DNA of 64,000 nucleotides from Mesobacillus maritimus (GTDB taxonomy: Bacteria; Bacillota; Bacilli; Bacillales; Cytobacillaceae), in contig NZ_JACWFH010000024.1 in the NCBI RefSeq assembly GCF_019749255.1, positions 1 through 64,000 of the forward strand, written 5' to 3'. Numbering within the stretch: the stretch's first letter is position 1; every line of letters begins with the position of its first letter. Below are positions 53,429-62,619 of this stretch, in pieces. A program made the translations under genes and the position numbers. The notes beneath the pieces were generated by a model that saw only the letters and a program-made list of their open reading frames with translations, did not search any database and was not told the DNA's origin.

Positions 53429-53447
53429 ATGGTAGCTGTATACCACA

Positions 53448-54095
53448 CTACTCCTTAATTTTAAGTCCTAGTAATGTTGCAAAGCCAATTGCTTGTTGAG
53501 GAGAAACCACGCATCCTGGTAAATCTTCTAGTGCGACGATAAGGCTTTGAAAGGTTGAAGTACTAATGTCTGTTCCTTTCAGTGGAGTACGGGAGAAGTT
53601 GACCTCATCTAAGTTACATTGTTCAAATTTTATTTTGTTAAATCGGCATTCGTAGAAATCTGCATTTTTTAGTGAACTCTCTTCAAATCTAACTTGTTTG
53701 AAATTCCCATAACCAAACGAACTTAAATTCAAGTTGCAATTCTTATATAGAACATTCCCGATATGTGCTTCCGTTAGATTAACCCCCAATAATTTGGAAT
53801 CAATAAATTCAACCCGGTGAACGCTAGCTCCCATTAAATCACAATTAGACAAATCGCAGTGATCAAAAACGACATCGGTTAATTCAATGTTTCGGAACGA
53901 AACGTCGCTAAAGTTAACACTTTGAAACACAACCTGGGTTAAATCTAGTTTGTCGATAGTAACTCTATCAATTGTACAATTCGAAATGAGACACTGATGT
54001 AAATAGGGTTCTTCCTGATCGAAGATATCGTGAAAATTGAATGGAGGTAGGTTTTCAGAGACCTTAGGTTTTTCTATTTTTATTCTTTGCGCCAT
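53448..54095 (-). CDS. Qnr-like pentapeptide repeat protein
   Basis: 215 residues, nearly all pentapeptide repeats of the A(D/N)LXX type: VNFSDVSFRNIELTDVVFDH, CDLSNCDLMGASV, NADFYECRFNKIKFEQCNLD. It ends in a short helical cap, QQAIGFATLLGLKIKE, as in the chromosomal Qnr-like proteins of Bacillus. Qnr proteins mimic DNA and protect gyrase from quinolones. Length matches Qnr (about 218). The ATG at 54095 has AAAGGTG 9 bases upstream. Quinolone protection is inferred. Confidence 0.8.
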   Translation of the reverse strand: MAQRIKIEKPKVSENLPPFNFHDIFDQEEPYLHQCLISNCTIDRVTIDKLDLTQVVFQSVNFSDVSFRNIELTDVVFDHCDLSNCDLMGASVHRVEFIDSKLLGVNLTEAHIGNVLYKNCNLNLSSFGYGNFKQVRFEESSLKNADFYECRFNKIKFEQCNLDEVNFSRTPLKGTDISTSTFQSLIVALEDLPGCVVSPQQAIGFATLLGLKIKE

Positions 54096-54318
54096 CGTAA
54101 TCTTCACCTTTTTGTTTTAGAATGTCATGCTAATGTAAAGGTAACATAAAAACCGGGTAGAAGGATATAGGGGGTTTTATAGTTCTATTTCCTTACTTTT
54201 AAACCAATATTTTCAAAAAAATAATACAAAGATAACATTTCCCCTATTACTATATTAAAAAATATTTTATAATCTATTAAGAGTAATAAAATACATAAAA
54301 AGTAAGTAGGGGGAAGAA

Positions 54319-54720
54319 ATGGGAAAAACATTTATTAAAATTGCAGCGGTCTATTTTTCAATTGGAGTGTTACTGGGGATGACAATGGGAATCATACATG
54401 ATTTTAGATTGACATCTCTCCACGCTCATGTAAATTTATTGGGATGGGTCTCAACAGCTTTATTTGGTGTTATTTATTCCATTTATGCATTTGCAGCTAA
54501 AACAAAGCTGGCAAAAACACATTTTTGGCTTCATAACATCGGACTTCCAGTGATGATGATTGGATTGTTTTGTGAGTCATTTGGCATCACGGCCGGTGTA
54601 CCTATTATGATTGTTGGTTCATTAGCTGTTGTCATTGGTACCATAATGTTCACTATTAATATCTTTAAAGCCTTGAACACAAACTCGATTCAACGTGCAA
54701 ATAAAGATTTACATGCTTAA
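54319..54720 (+). CDS. Small four-helix haem-oxidase-like membrane protein
   Basis: 133 residues with four predicted helices. The segment LTSLHAHVNLLGWVSTALFG resembles the haem-ligand helix of cytochrome oxidase/nitric oxide reductase subunit I, and WLHNIGLPVMMIG a later helix. It is much too short for a catalytic subunit. Proteins of this kind occur in Bacillus with unknown role. AGGGGG site before the ATG. Confidence 0.65.
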   Translation: MGKTFIKIAAVYFSIGVLLGMTMGIIHDFRLTSLHAHVNLLGWVSTALFGVIYSIYAFAAKTKLAKTHFWLHNIGLPVMMIGLFCESFGITAGVPIMIVGSLAVVIGTIMFTINIFKALNTNSIQRANKDLHA

Positions 54721-54862
54721 TTCATAATAGCTTTTTTTGAAATATTTTTGGTGGGGTTTCAACTTAGAATAAATGAGCGCCATCGCAAACCACCAACCAT
54801 ATCAGAAACCAGCTTCAAATGATATCAGCTAGAGCAACATTAGTTGAGAAAAAAGTCTAGTT

Positions 54863-54893
54863 AAAGAACTTTCTTCTTGGAAAGTTCTTTTTC
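54863..54893. terminator. Intrinsic terminator
   Basis: AAAGAACTTTC/GAAAGTTCTTT perfect 11-pair stem then TTC; about 140 bases after the membrane protein. Confidence 0.75.
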
Positions 54894-54985
54894 TATAGGA
54901 GAAGAATCGATATTATTCTCAAACAGTATCCATTTTTGATAGACTAATTCTATTGGAAGGCTAATAAACAGTTTAGGAGAAGATA

Positions 54986-55708
54986 ATGAGAAAACCACTA
55001 ATAGGGGTACTGCCGTTATATGATCCTGAAAAAGAAAGCTATTGGATGTTGCCTGGATATATGAAGGGAGTAGAAGCGGCCGGTGGTATTCCGGTTATGC
55101 TCCCTTTAACGACTAATTTCGAGGTGATTCAATCACTGGCCGAGTCATTTGATGGTTTTCTTTTTACTGGGGGTCAGGATATGAATCCGAATTTGTATGG
55201 GGAGAAAAAAGAGAGCTTTTGCGGTGAGTTATGTGAGGAGAGGGACCAAATGGAGGAGCTTCTTTTCAAGCTAGTTCTAGAACTAGACAAACCTACCTTT
55301 GGAATCTGCCGTGGTGTTCAACTGTTTAATAGCTTATTGGGGGGCACTCTTTATCAAGATATCCCGACTCAGTTTCGTTCCAAACAACAGGTTCTTCACA
55401 AGCAACAACCACCTTATACAGTACCTGCTCATCTAGTTTCCATAGAAAAAGGGAATGCACTCTATCGAATCGTAAAAACGGAGTCCTTAAGGGTTAATAG
55501 CTACCATCATCAAGGGATTAAAAAACTGTCAGAGCAATTAACCTCGGTGGCTGAAGCAGAAGATGGTCTGACGGAAGCTGTACATATGCCTGGAAAATCC
55601 TTTGTCCTGGCTGTGCAGTGGCACCCAGAATTCAATTACCACCTAGATAATCATAGCTTTAAACTTTTCAGTGCGTTTGTGGACCAATGTAAGAGAGTTT
55701 CTGTTTAA
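54986..55708 (+). CDS. Class I glutamine amidotransferase-like hydrolase (peptidase C26)
   Basis: 240 residues of the PuuD/gamma-glutamyl-GABA hydrolase family: LFTGGQDMNPNLYG, the nucleophile Cys in PTFGICRGVQLFNSLLGG, and the His-x-Glu of VQWHPEFN. The natural substrate may be gamma-glutamyl amines. AGGAG before the ATG. The gene is alone, with no puu genes nearby. Confidence 0.88.
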   Translation: MRKPLIGVLPLYDPEKESYWMLPGYMKGVEAAGGIPVMLPLTTNFEVIQSLAESFDGFLFTGGQDMNPNLYGEKKESFCGELCEERDQMEELLFKLVLELDKPTFGICRGVQLFNSLLGGTLYQDIPTQFRSKQQVLHKQQPPYTVPAHLVSIEKGNALYRIVKTESLRVNSYHHQGIKKLSEQLTSVAEAEDGLTEAVHMPGKSFVLAVQWHPEFNYHLDNHSFKLFSAFVDQCKRVSV

Positions 55709-55804
55709 TACTGATAGTTGGATAAAAATACTTTTAAAAGAGAGTGTAGGAAGTCAAGGTATGGTTGATTACCTTTGGCTAGAAAACACTTAGGAGGTAA
55801 TAGC

Positions 55805-56866
55805 ATGGAAATAGGGATAAGTACATTTGTCGAGACGACGCCGGATGTAAAAACTGGTAAAGTAATTAGTCATGCACAGCGAATTCGGGAAGTTGTGGAA
55901 GAAATCGTTTTAGCAGATCAAGTAGGATTGGATGTGTTTGGTGTCGGGGAGCATCATCGTGAGGATTATGCCGCTTCTGCCCCAGCTGTTATCCTTGCGG
56001 CAGCTGCATCACAAACAAATCAGATTCGGTTAACAAGTGCAGTTACCGTCCTTTCTTCCGCAGATCCAGTACGTGTGTTTCAGGATTTTAGTACTTTGGA
56101 CGCAATATCAAATGGTCGCGCGGAGATTATGGCGGGGCGAGGTTCATTTATCGAATCCTTTCCTTTGTTTGGCTATGATTTAAACGACTATGACGAATTG
56201 TTTGATGAGAAACTAGAGTTGCTTCTTAAAATAACAGCGTCCGAAAAAGTAACTTGGTCAGGAAATCATCGTCCACCCATTCAAAATCTAGGCGTCTACC
56301 CACGACCAGTTCAACATCCATTGCCTGTATGGATTGGGAGTGGTGGAAATTCTCAATCAGTAGTACGCGCTGGTCTTCTTGGGCTCCCATTGGTTCTTGC
56401 CATTATTGGCGGACGCCCAATACAATTTGAGCCACTAGTACGTCTCTATAAACGGGCAGCCGCTAAAGCAGGTCATGACGTTTCAAAATTGACTGTAGCC
56501 TCTCATTCACATGGATTTGTTGCTGATACTAATGAGGATGCGGCAGATAAATTCTTTCCTTCGACCCAACAAGCGATGAATAAGTTGGGGAGAGAGCGCG
56601 GATGGGGGCCCTATGACCGTTCAAGCTTTGATTTTGCGCGTAGCTTTGAAGGTGCTCTATATGTAGGGGATCCCAAGACAGTTGCAGACAAAATTATTTA
56701 CTTACGAAAGAACGTCGGTATTACCCGATTCATGCTCCATGTACCTGTTGGCACAATGCCACATGATGAGGTGCTACGAGCGATTGAGCTTTTAGGAAAA
56801 GAAGTGGCTCCGATTGTGCGTGAAGAAATAGCAAAGTGGGAAGTAAATGGTGAAGAAAAAGTATAG
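55805..56866 (+). CDS. LLM-class flavin-dependent oxidoreductase
   Basis: 353 residues in the bacterial luciferase-like barrel: FVETTPDVKTGKVISHAQRI at the N-terminus, VFGVGEHHREDYAASAPAVI and PVWIGSGGNSQSVVRAGLLG as typical signatures. Usually FMN-dependent with an unknown substrate. The ATG at 55805 has TTAGGAGG 7 bases upstream; an earlier frame extension lacks one. It follows the amidotransferase by 97 bases. Confidence 0.87.
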   Translation: MEIGISTFVETTPDVKTGKVISHAQRIREVVEEIVLADQVGLDVFGVGEHHREDYAASAPAVILAAAASQTNQIRLTSAVTVLSSADPVRVFQDFSTLDAISNGRAEIMAGRGSFIESFPLFGYDLNDYDELFDEKLELLLKITASEKVTWSGNHRPPIQNLGVYPRPVQHPLPVWIGSGGNSQSVVRAGLLGLPLVLAIIGGRPIQFEPLVRLYKRAAAKAGHDVSKLTVASHSHGFVADTNEDAADKFFPSTQQAMNKLGRERGWGPYDRSSFDFARSFEGALYVGDPKTVADKIIYLRKNVGITRFMLHVPVGTMPHDEVLRAIELLGKEVAPIVREEIAKWEVNGEEKV

Positions 56867-56986
56867 CGTACAGCTACACACAATGAAAACGAGAAACACG
56901 AGCGAATAGATGTTTTATCGCTTGTGTTTTCATTTGCTTCCTTTCTCAAAATTTGTTGCTTTTAACCTAATAACTAGCTTCATAAG

Positions 56987-57127
56987 CTACCTGTTATTAT
57001 TTGCTTTAATCTCCTCTAGTAAAGAAATGACTTTATCATTCTGTTCTATCATTCTTTCATTTTGCTTCCGAAGTTTCGTGAAATCGAACATAAAAATAAG
57101 AAGAATGACTGTAATAAAAATTAGCAT
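56987..57127 (-). CDS. Small membrane-coiled-coil protein, 46 residues
   Basis: One N-terminal helix (LIFITVILLIFMFDF) followed by a coiled coil (KLRKQNERMIEQNDKVISLL). The ATG at 57127 has GGAG 8 bases upstream. Similar bitopic miniproteins are frequent in Bacillus. Function unknown. Confidence 0.6.
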   Translation of the reverse strand: MLIFITVILLIFMFDFTKLRKQNERMIEQNDKVISLLEEIKANNNR

Positions 57128-57265
57128 GTGCTCCACTCCTAAATTGCTTGGTAAGGAAAATTGTATCATTTATCCGAATCTTGAGGGGCTAAAAGAAACA
57201 TGATTTGCAGTAGTGATTTCATAAAAAGTGCATAGTTGTACAAGCTATTTTGGGAGGTGAAAAAA

Positions 57266-57418
57266 CTGGAAAAGCAGGATAAGAATCAATATTCTAGCAG
57301 TAAGGCAAATGAAAAGCCACAAGGTTTTTTTGCGTCGTTAGAGAGCTTAAGCAAAAACCTATTAGATTATGTAGTGGATGATGAACCTACTAACAAACAG
57401 GAAGATCAACTTCATTAA
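57266..57418 (+). CDS. Small hypothetical protein
   Basis: About 50 residues (LEKQDKNQYSSSKANEKPQG, then FFASLESLSKNLLDYVVDDE). The start is unsure: CTG at 57266 has a perfect GGGAGGTG 6 bases upstream, GTG at 57257 overlaps that site, and TTG at 57236 has none. It has its own terminator. Family not recognised. Confidence 0.5.
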   Translation: MEKQDKNQYSSSKANEKPQGFFASLESLSKNLLDYVVDDEPTNKQEDQLH

Positions 57419-57428
57419 CAAGAAAAAA

Positions 57429-57448
57429 AACGCCAATCGGCGTTTTTT
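57429..57448. terminator. Bidirectional terminator
   Basis: AACGCC-AATC-GGCGTT stem with an A run before and six T residues, between convergent small genes. Confidence 0.88.
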
Positions 57449-57458
57449 ACTATTTCCA

Positions 57459-57677
57459 CTATCTTTTTTTCTTTTTTGAATCATCAACTGCTACCTTTTT
57501 CTTATCATTTGTTTTTAATTCAACTTGAACATGAATATGGTTTTTATCCATATTTTCAATATGGACGACCTTCCCTTTACGACCTTTAATAGTGATCGCA
57601 TCACCTACTGAGGGGGCTTGCTTAAGAAACTGACACAGTAAAATCGTTCTGTTTTCTATAAAAGAAATTACAAACAT
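57459..57677 (-). CDS. Small KOW-like protein, 72 residues
   Basis: Starts MFVISFIENRTILLCQFLKQ; GDAITIKGRKGKVVHIE resembles a KOW turn, and the tail is Lys-rich. Start at 57677 with GGTGGGG 7 bases upstream. Possibly RNA- or ribosome-binding, by analogy only. Confidence 0.6.
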   Translation of the reverse strand: MFVISFIENRTILLCQFLKQAPSVGDAITIKGRKGKVVHIENMDKNHIHVQVELKTNDKKKVAVDDSKKKKR

Positions 57678-57972
57678 TTTGGACCCCACCCTGTTTTATA
57701 AAATATGTGTTCATGCCTATTTGCCATCCTTCTATAAAACTATAGGTTGAGGAGGAATTTTAGACCATATTAATAAATAAAAACATGGAAAGAGTTTGGT
57801 TTCATGGTGATCACGGAGAGGGGACTTGCTAAATCTTGCTGATTGTCAGCAGTTAAGCTGATGGTGTTCATAGGATATGATTTTATTGAATATGGTACAA
57901 TCGGTAATGAGCAATATAGGCAGGTCATTTATAAAGAGCATGAAGCGTTTTCCGATGGAAGGAGCGAGACTT

Positions 57973-60900
57973 TTGAACATAAAACTAAATCATAAAAGGA
58001 TAAAAGAAAAGTGTGGGACCGTCTCCTTCAAAAGAGGGGACGCTTTTTATCGTGGAAAACATGTGTCATTTGAGGAAAACAGTTCAACCTGCTGTAAAGC
58101 GACAGTTAAAGGGGCTGAAGACTTTCATGTCATAATTGAGAAGCAGAAGGATGGAAGTCTCCAAACATCCTGTAGCTGTCCAAAACTATCGTCTTATCAA
58201 AAGGATTGCCAGCATATCGCAGCTGTTTTAATCGCAATTTACGAGCAGCGTAAAGAAATCTCTAGTGAAAGTTTACAAAAAGTTGATTCTAACATAGAAC
58301 CTGAATTATCTGATAGCTTTCTTACTTTATTTGACGATCAACCAAAGCAAAAGAGTGTTCATCAGCTTCATTTTGAAAACAGAGAGATTCTTGCAGTCCA
58401 GTTTACTTGTACGCCTGTGACAGATGTAAATGGCCAAACCATGATGGGGATTTCCCTCAATATTGGTGAAAGCACTGTAAAACAATTGCGCTCATTTCTA
58501 ATGAACGTCGCAGAGGGGAAGCCAGAAAATATAAACAGTTCATTTTTGTATGACCCCACCCAACATTGTTTTTTAAAAGAGCATGATGCCATCCTACAGA
58601 AGTTGATACAAGTGATACAGGATAATAAGGTCATAGCAGAGTATGAAGTGAATATATCGAACGTGGAAGATGAAATTCTACTCTTACCGCCTTCAGCATG
58701 GAATCAGACGGTTCCTTTTCTAAGAAAAGCTCCTTTTGTCAAATTAGAATATGATGGCAAAACAGTTGACGGATTGCAGCTCGGAAATGGACCACTGCCG
58801 TTAGAATTTGCTGTTGAAAAGACAGAGAGTGGTCGTTTTGTTTTAAGAATCAATGGTCTAACCAGTATCGTTATGTTGAAATTGTATCATTCTGTTCTTG
58901 GTGATGGAAAATTATTTGAGTTGAATAGGGATGACTTTCACAGACTTGCGGAACTAACCCAGATGATTGATGCTTCCGGAAGGAACCACATCCCACTTGC
59001 TAAAAATCAACTTGGTTTTTTTATTGAAAAGGTTGTTCCAGGTTTAAGAAAGATAGGAGCTGTACATATTCCTATTGAGCTGACGAAAGAGTTTATGCAG
59101 ACACCGCTCGTTGCAAAGCTTTACCTTGACCGTGTGAATAATCGGCTGCTAGCGGGGCTGGAGTTTCATTATGAAAGGATTGTGTTTAACCCTTTAGATG
59201 AACGGGAGGTTCGTGCGGCAACCATTCTAATCCGAGATGAGGAAAAGGAGAATCAGATCCTTACAATGATGGAGGAGAGCTCGTTTGCTAGAACGGAAAG
59301 TGGTTATTTCTTGCATAATGATCAGCTAGAATACGAGTTTTTATCTCATGTTGTTCCAAAACTTCAAAAACTAGTACAAATTTACGCTACCACAGCTGTG
59401 AGAAATCGGATATTTCGCGGAACTGCTATTCCGAAAATTAGCGTGAAAATAAAAAAAGAAAGAACCAATTGGCTTGAATTTAAATTCAAGATGGAAGGCT
59501 TTCCTGAAGATGATATTCGGGAAATTCTCCAAGCTTTAGAGGAAAAACGAAAGTATTACCGCTTACGGAATGGCTCACTCCTTTCGTTGGAGACAAAAGA
59601 ATTTCAAGAAATTGAACGCTTTCTTAAGGCTCTTCCCGTTCAAATGGAAGATTACGAAAATGAATTTAATGTACCTATCGTCCGGGGACTTCAGCTATTG
59701 GACTCAATAGAGGGAAGTGGTGCCTTCGATTATGAGGAATCTTTCCGTCAGTTCCTTGATCTCATTCACCATCCAGAACGAATGGAGTTCGAGGTGCCTA
59801 GTAAATTGGTTTCGGTTCTTAGAGATTATCAAGTACATGGTTTCAAATGGATGAAAACACTTGCTAGTTATAACTTTGGAGGAATTCTCGCCGATGATAT
59901 GGGGCTAGGCAAAACCGTGCAAGCCATTGCCTTTATTGTTTCTGTGGTTGAAGAAATTCGGGTGAAGAAGCTGCCAGTGTTGATTGTTTGCCCTTCATCG
60001 TTAACATATAACTGGTTAAGTGAATGTATGAATTTTGCTCCAGAGTTGCAGGCCATTGTAATAGATGGGACTCAACAAGAGCGGGCTGAACTTCAGAAGG
60101 AAATGAACGAAGTAGACGTTGTGATAACCTCCTATCCGTTATTGCGAAAAGATTTACTCTGGTATGAAAAGCAATCCTTTCATACAGTATTTTTTGATGA
60201 AGCGCAAGCTTTTAAAAACCCGCTAACCCAAACGGCACGTGCGGTCAAGAAAATTCAAGCCAAGCATCGGTTTGCGCTTACAGGTACACCTGTTGAAAAT
60301 TCACTTGAGGAGCTTTGGTCAATCTTTCATGTTGTTTTTCCTGAGCTTTTTCAAGGATTAAGAGAGTACAGTTTTCTTTCAAGAGCGACGATTTCGCGGA
60401 GGATAGGTCCGTTTATGCTTCGCCGTGTGAAAGAGGATGTTCTTTCGGAGCTTCCTGAAAAGATTGAGTTCATGGCATCTGCAGAGCTATTGCCAGAACA
60501 GAAAAAGCTTTATGCTGCCTATTTAGCAAAACTTCGCCACGACACCTTAAAACATTTAGACAAGGATACACTACGTAAAAATAAAATAAGAATCCTTGCA
60601 GGATTGACAAGGCTTCGGCAAATTTGTTGTCATCCTGCTTTGTTTATTGATGGTTATAAGGGAAGCTCAGCGAAGTTTGAACAGTTGATGCAAATCGTTG
60701 AGGAATCAAAGCTTTCTGGACGGCGCGTATTAATTTTTTCTCAGTTTACGAAGATGCTTGAGTTAATTGGCCGTGAATTAGCGATTCGTGGCATGCCATT
60801 TTACTATCTTGATGGACAAACACCGTCTGAAGAACGAGTGAACATTTGTAATCAATTCAATGCTGGTGGCCGTGACTTTTTCCTGATTTCCTTAAAAGCA

Positions 60901-61179
60901 GGGGGAACAGGCCTTAATCTGACGGGTGCTGATACTGTTATTCTTTATGATCTATGGTGGAATCCTGCAGTGGAGGAGCAAGCAGCAGACCGAGCCCATC
61001 GAATGGGGCAGGCTAATACCGTACAGGTTATTAAATTAGTATCACAAGGAACAATAGAAGAGAAAATGAATGAACTACAAGAGAAGAAGCGGCATATGAT
61101 TGATGAGATTATAGGTTCACAAGAAAAAGCTAGCTCAACTCTTAGTGAAGAAGATATTCGCGATATCTTAAATTTATAG
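57973..61179 (+). CDS. SNF2-family helicase with SWIM zinc finger
   Basis: 1068 residues from TTG 57973, which has GGAAGGAG 8 bases upstream. The start LNHKRIKEKCGTVSFKRGDA is typical of the family. A SWIM finger (CSCPKLSSYQKDCQHI, about residues 80-97) is followed by a long SNF2-associated region. The ATPase has LADDMGLGKTVQAIAF, FDEAQAFKN (a DEAQ variant of DEAH), ALTGTPVENSLEELW, and the second lobe with LDGQTPSEERV, LKAGGTGLNLTGAD and DRAHRMGQ. A double-strand DNA translocase related to B. subtilis YwqA. Role in DNA or transcription-complex remodelling is inferred. Confidence 0.93.
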   Translation: MNIKLNHKRIKEKCGTVSFKRGDAFYRGKHVSFEENSSTCCKATVKGAEDFHVIIEKQKDGSLQTSCSCPKLSSYQKDCQHIAAVLIAIYEQRKEISSESLQKVDSNIEPELSDSFLTLFDDQPKQKSVHQLHFENREILAVQFTCTPVTDVNGQTMMGISLNIGESTVKQLRSFLMNVAEGKPENINSSFLYDPTQHCFLKEHDAILQKLIQVIQDNKVIAEYEVNISNVEDEILLLPPSAWNQTVPFLRKAPFVKLEYDGKTVDGLQLGNGPLPLEFAVEKTESGRFVLRINGLTSIVMLKLYHSVLGDGKLFELNRDDFHRLAELTQMIDASGRNHIPLAKNQLGFFIEKVVPGLRKIGAVHIPIELTKEFMQTPLVAKLYLDRVNNRLLAGLEFHYERIVFNPLDEREVRAATILIRDEEKENQILTMMEESSFARTESGYFLHNDQLEYEFLSHVVPKLQKLVQIYATTAVRNRIFRGTAIPKISVKIKKERTNWLEFKFKMEGFPEDDIREILQALEEKRKYYRLRNGSLLSLETKEFQEIERFLKALPVQMEDYENEFNVPIVRGLQLLDSIEGSGAFDYEESFRQFLDLIHHPERMEFEVPSKLVSVLRDYQVHGFKWMKTLASYNFGGILADDMGLGKTVQAIAFIVSVVEEIRVKKLPVLIVCPSSLTYNWLSECMNFAPELQAIVIDGTQQERAELQKEMNEVDVVITSYPLLRKDLLWYEKQSFHTVFFDEAQAFKNPLTQTARAVKKIQAKHRFALTGTPVENSLEELWSIFHVVFPELFQGLREYSFLSRATISRRIGPFMLRRVKEDVLSELPEKIEFMASAELLPEQKKLYAAYLAKLRHDTLKHLDKDTLRKNKIRILAGLTRLRQICCHPALFIDGYKGSSAKFEQLMQIVEESKLSGRRVLIFSQFTKMLELIGRELAIRGMPFYYLDGQTPSEERVNICNQFNAGGRDFFLISLKAGGTGLNLTGADTVILYDLWWNPAVEEQAADRAHRMGQANTVQVIKLVSQGTIEEKMNELQEKKRHMIDEIIGSQEKASSTLSEEDIRDILNL

Positions 61180-61307
61180 AGCATTACACTAGCGTAAGCT
61201 TCTAAATCAGTAGTTTAAATTAAAAATATTGTGGGAAAATAAAATGATTATATGATTCATTCAATTATTATGCTACTATGTAACTTACCAAAGGATGTGA
61301 AAAAACA

Positions 61308-61682
61308 GTGATTAAAATTGAAATTCCAACACCAGATTTAACAATTACTGAAAGACAACAACAACGAACAGAAGATCAACCAGAAATTAAGCCAATTTAT
61401 GGTTTCATCGATTTTCATTTAATCCCACGAGATAAGGGTGGCATTTTCTTATTTTACAATATAAATGATGAGCTTCTTTTTGTTGGTAAAGCACGTAAGC
61501 TTCGCCAAAGAATTAAAAAGCATTTTGAAGATAATGTTTCACCAATTAAATCTCATCGTGATGAAGTGTATAAGATTGAGGTATGCATCGTAGATGATCC
61601 GATGGATCGAGAAATTTATGAGACGTATATCATTAATAAACTTCATGCGAAGTATAATGTAGATAAAGTATTCTTTCGTTAA
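61308..61682 (+). CDS. GIY-YIG domain protein
   Basis: 124 residues. The GIY-YIG core appears as KGGIFLFYNINDELLFVGKA with RKLRQRIKKHF and a C-terminal Glu (DREIYETYIINKLHAKYN). The usual GIY is GIF and YIG is FVG, as in UvrC-N-like stand-alone proteins. GTG start with AAAGGATGTGA upstream. It follows the SNF2 gene and may take part in DNA repair, unproven. Confidence 0.8.
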   Translation: MIKIEIPTPDLTITERQQQRTEDQPEIKPIYGFIDFHLIPRDKGGIFLFYNINDELLFVGKARKLRQRIKKHFEDNVSPIKSHRDEVYKIEVCIVDDPMDREIYETYIINKLHAKYNVDKVFFR

Positions 61683-61694
61683 GAAGAAAAAGAA

Positions 61695-61740
61695 GAAGCC
61701 AGTCCTCAATGATTTGTAGTTGAGGAGGCTTCTTTTTTTT
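61695..61740 (+). terminator. Intrinsic terminator
   Basis: GAAGCC-GTCCTCAA paired with TTGAGGA-GGCTTC, 10-base loop, then eight T residues. Confidence 0.9.
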
Positions 61741-61819
61741 GATTCGAGAGATTTTCTCAAGTTTTAAGGCTGGTAGATATGGTATAAGGGATCAGCCACT
61801 GAGCATAAGTTAGAGATTG

Positions 61820-62365
61820 TTATCCTTGCTTCCACTCCGTTCTGAGTAATGAAAAAACGCAGGCGTCGTGACTTTGGTTGTTTTGATAAAGGTAGCTTCT
61901 AAGGGTACCTTCTTTCTTAAAACCTAATCTCTGTAATAAGTGAATGGAAGTTTCGTTCTGCGGGTATGTGACCGCACCCATTCGGAACAAATTTAACTCC
62001 TCAAAGGAATACCGCAAGACTTCCTTAACGGCTTCAGTGGTAATTCCTTTATTCCAATATAAAGGATGCAATTCATACCCAATTTCAGCCTTTTTACTCC
62101 ATAAATTAAGGTTATTTAATCCAATAGTTCCAATAAAGGTCTCCGTTTCTTTTAATATGATTGCCCATCGTATTCCTTTGTTGCTTTCAAACGTAGATTG
62201 CATGGACGTTATGATTCTTTCGGCATCCTCAATCGTATTCAGGCTGCCCATTCCGTAATATTTTGTCACTTCATCTCGAGACATAATGTCATAGTAGCTT
62301 TCGGTATGATTGTTTGAAATTTGGACCAAATTTAGCCGCTCTGTTTTTAATACCGGAAATTCCAT
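61820..62365 (-). CDS. RimJ/RimL-type GNAT acetyltransferase
   Basis: 181 residues: LKTERLNLVQISNNHTESYY at the start, AEIGYELHPLYWNKGITTEA in the acetyl-CoA part, and LLQRLGFKKEGTLRSYLYQ at the end. It may acetylate a ribosomal protein or a small amine. Divergent from the MFS gene; a 13-pair hairpin lies between. Confidence 0.85.
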   Translation of the reverse strand: MEFPVLKTERLNLVQISNNHTESYYDIMSRDEVTKYYGMGSLNTIEDAERIITSMQSTFESNKGIRWAIILKETETFIGTIGLNNLNLWSKKAEIGYELHPLYWNKGITTEAVKEVLRYSFEELNLFRMGAVTYPQNETSIHLLQRLGFKKEGTLRSYLYQNNQSHDACVFSLLRTEWKQG

Positions 62366-62458
62366 AGCTTATTCGCCCTTTCACAATGTGTTCTTTATTC
62401 GTAGGAACTATGAGTTTACTTTTCGATATGAAGAAGGAAAATTCCTTTCATTGGAATG

Positions 62459-62500
62459 TTTTTAAAGCTCTTGCTCATCTCAGCAGGAGAGCTTTAAAAA
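62459..62500. repeat. Extended hairpin upstream of the MFS gene
   Basis: TTTTTAAAGCTCT (62459-62471) pairs perfectly with 62488-62500, and TGCT/AGCA inside extends it. It lies 120 bases before the MFS start and about 95 before the divergent GNAT gene. Operator, attenuator or terminator are all possible. Confidence 0.45.
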
Positions 62501-62619
62501 GTGCTAAAACTTAGGTTGCAGAATTGGATACAGGGTGTCATAAAGGAAATGACTGGATTTACGTGTTTTACCAGTTTATGATAGTAATAACGAAAAAAAC
62601 GTTTGAGAGGGGGAGTGTA

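Noticed and set aside
62549-62581. A 10-codon frame before the MFS gene considered as a leader peptide
   Set aside because: The AAGGA sequence is only one base from the ATG and no competing stems were found.
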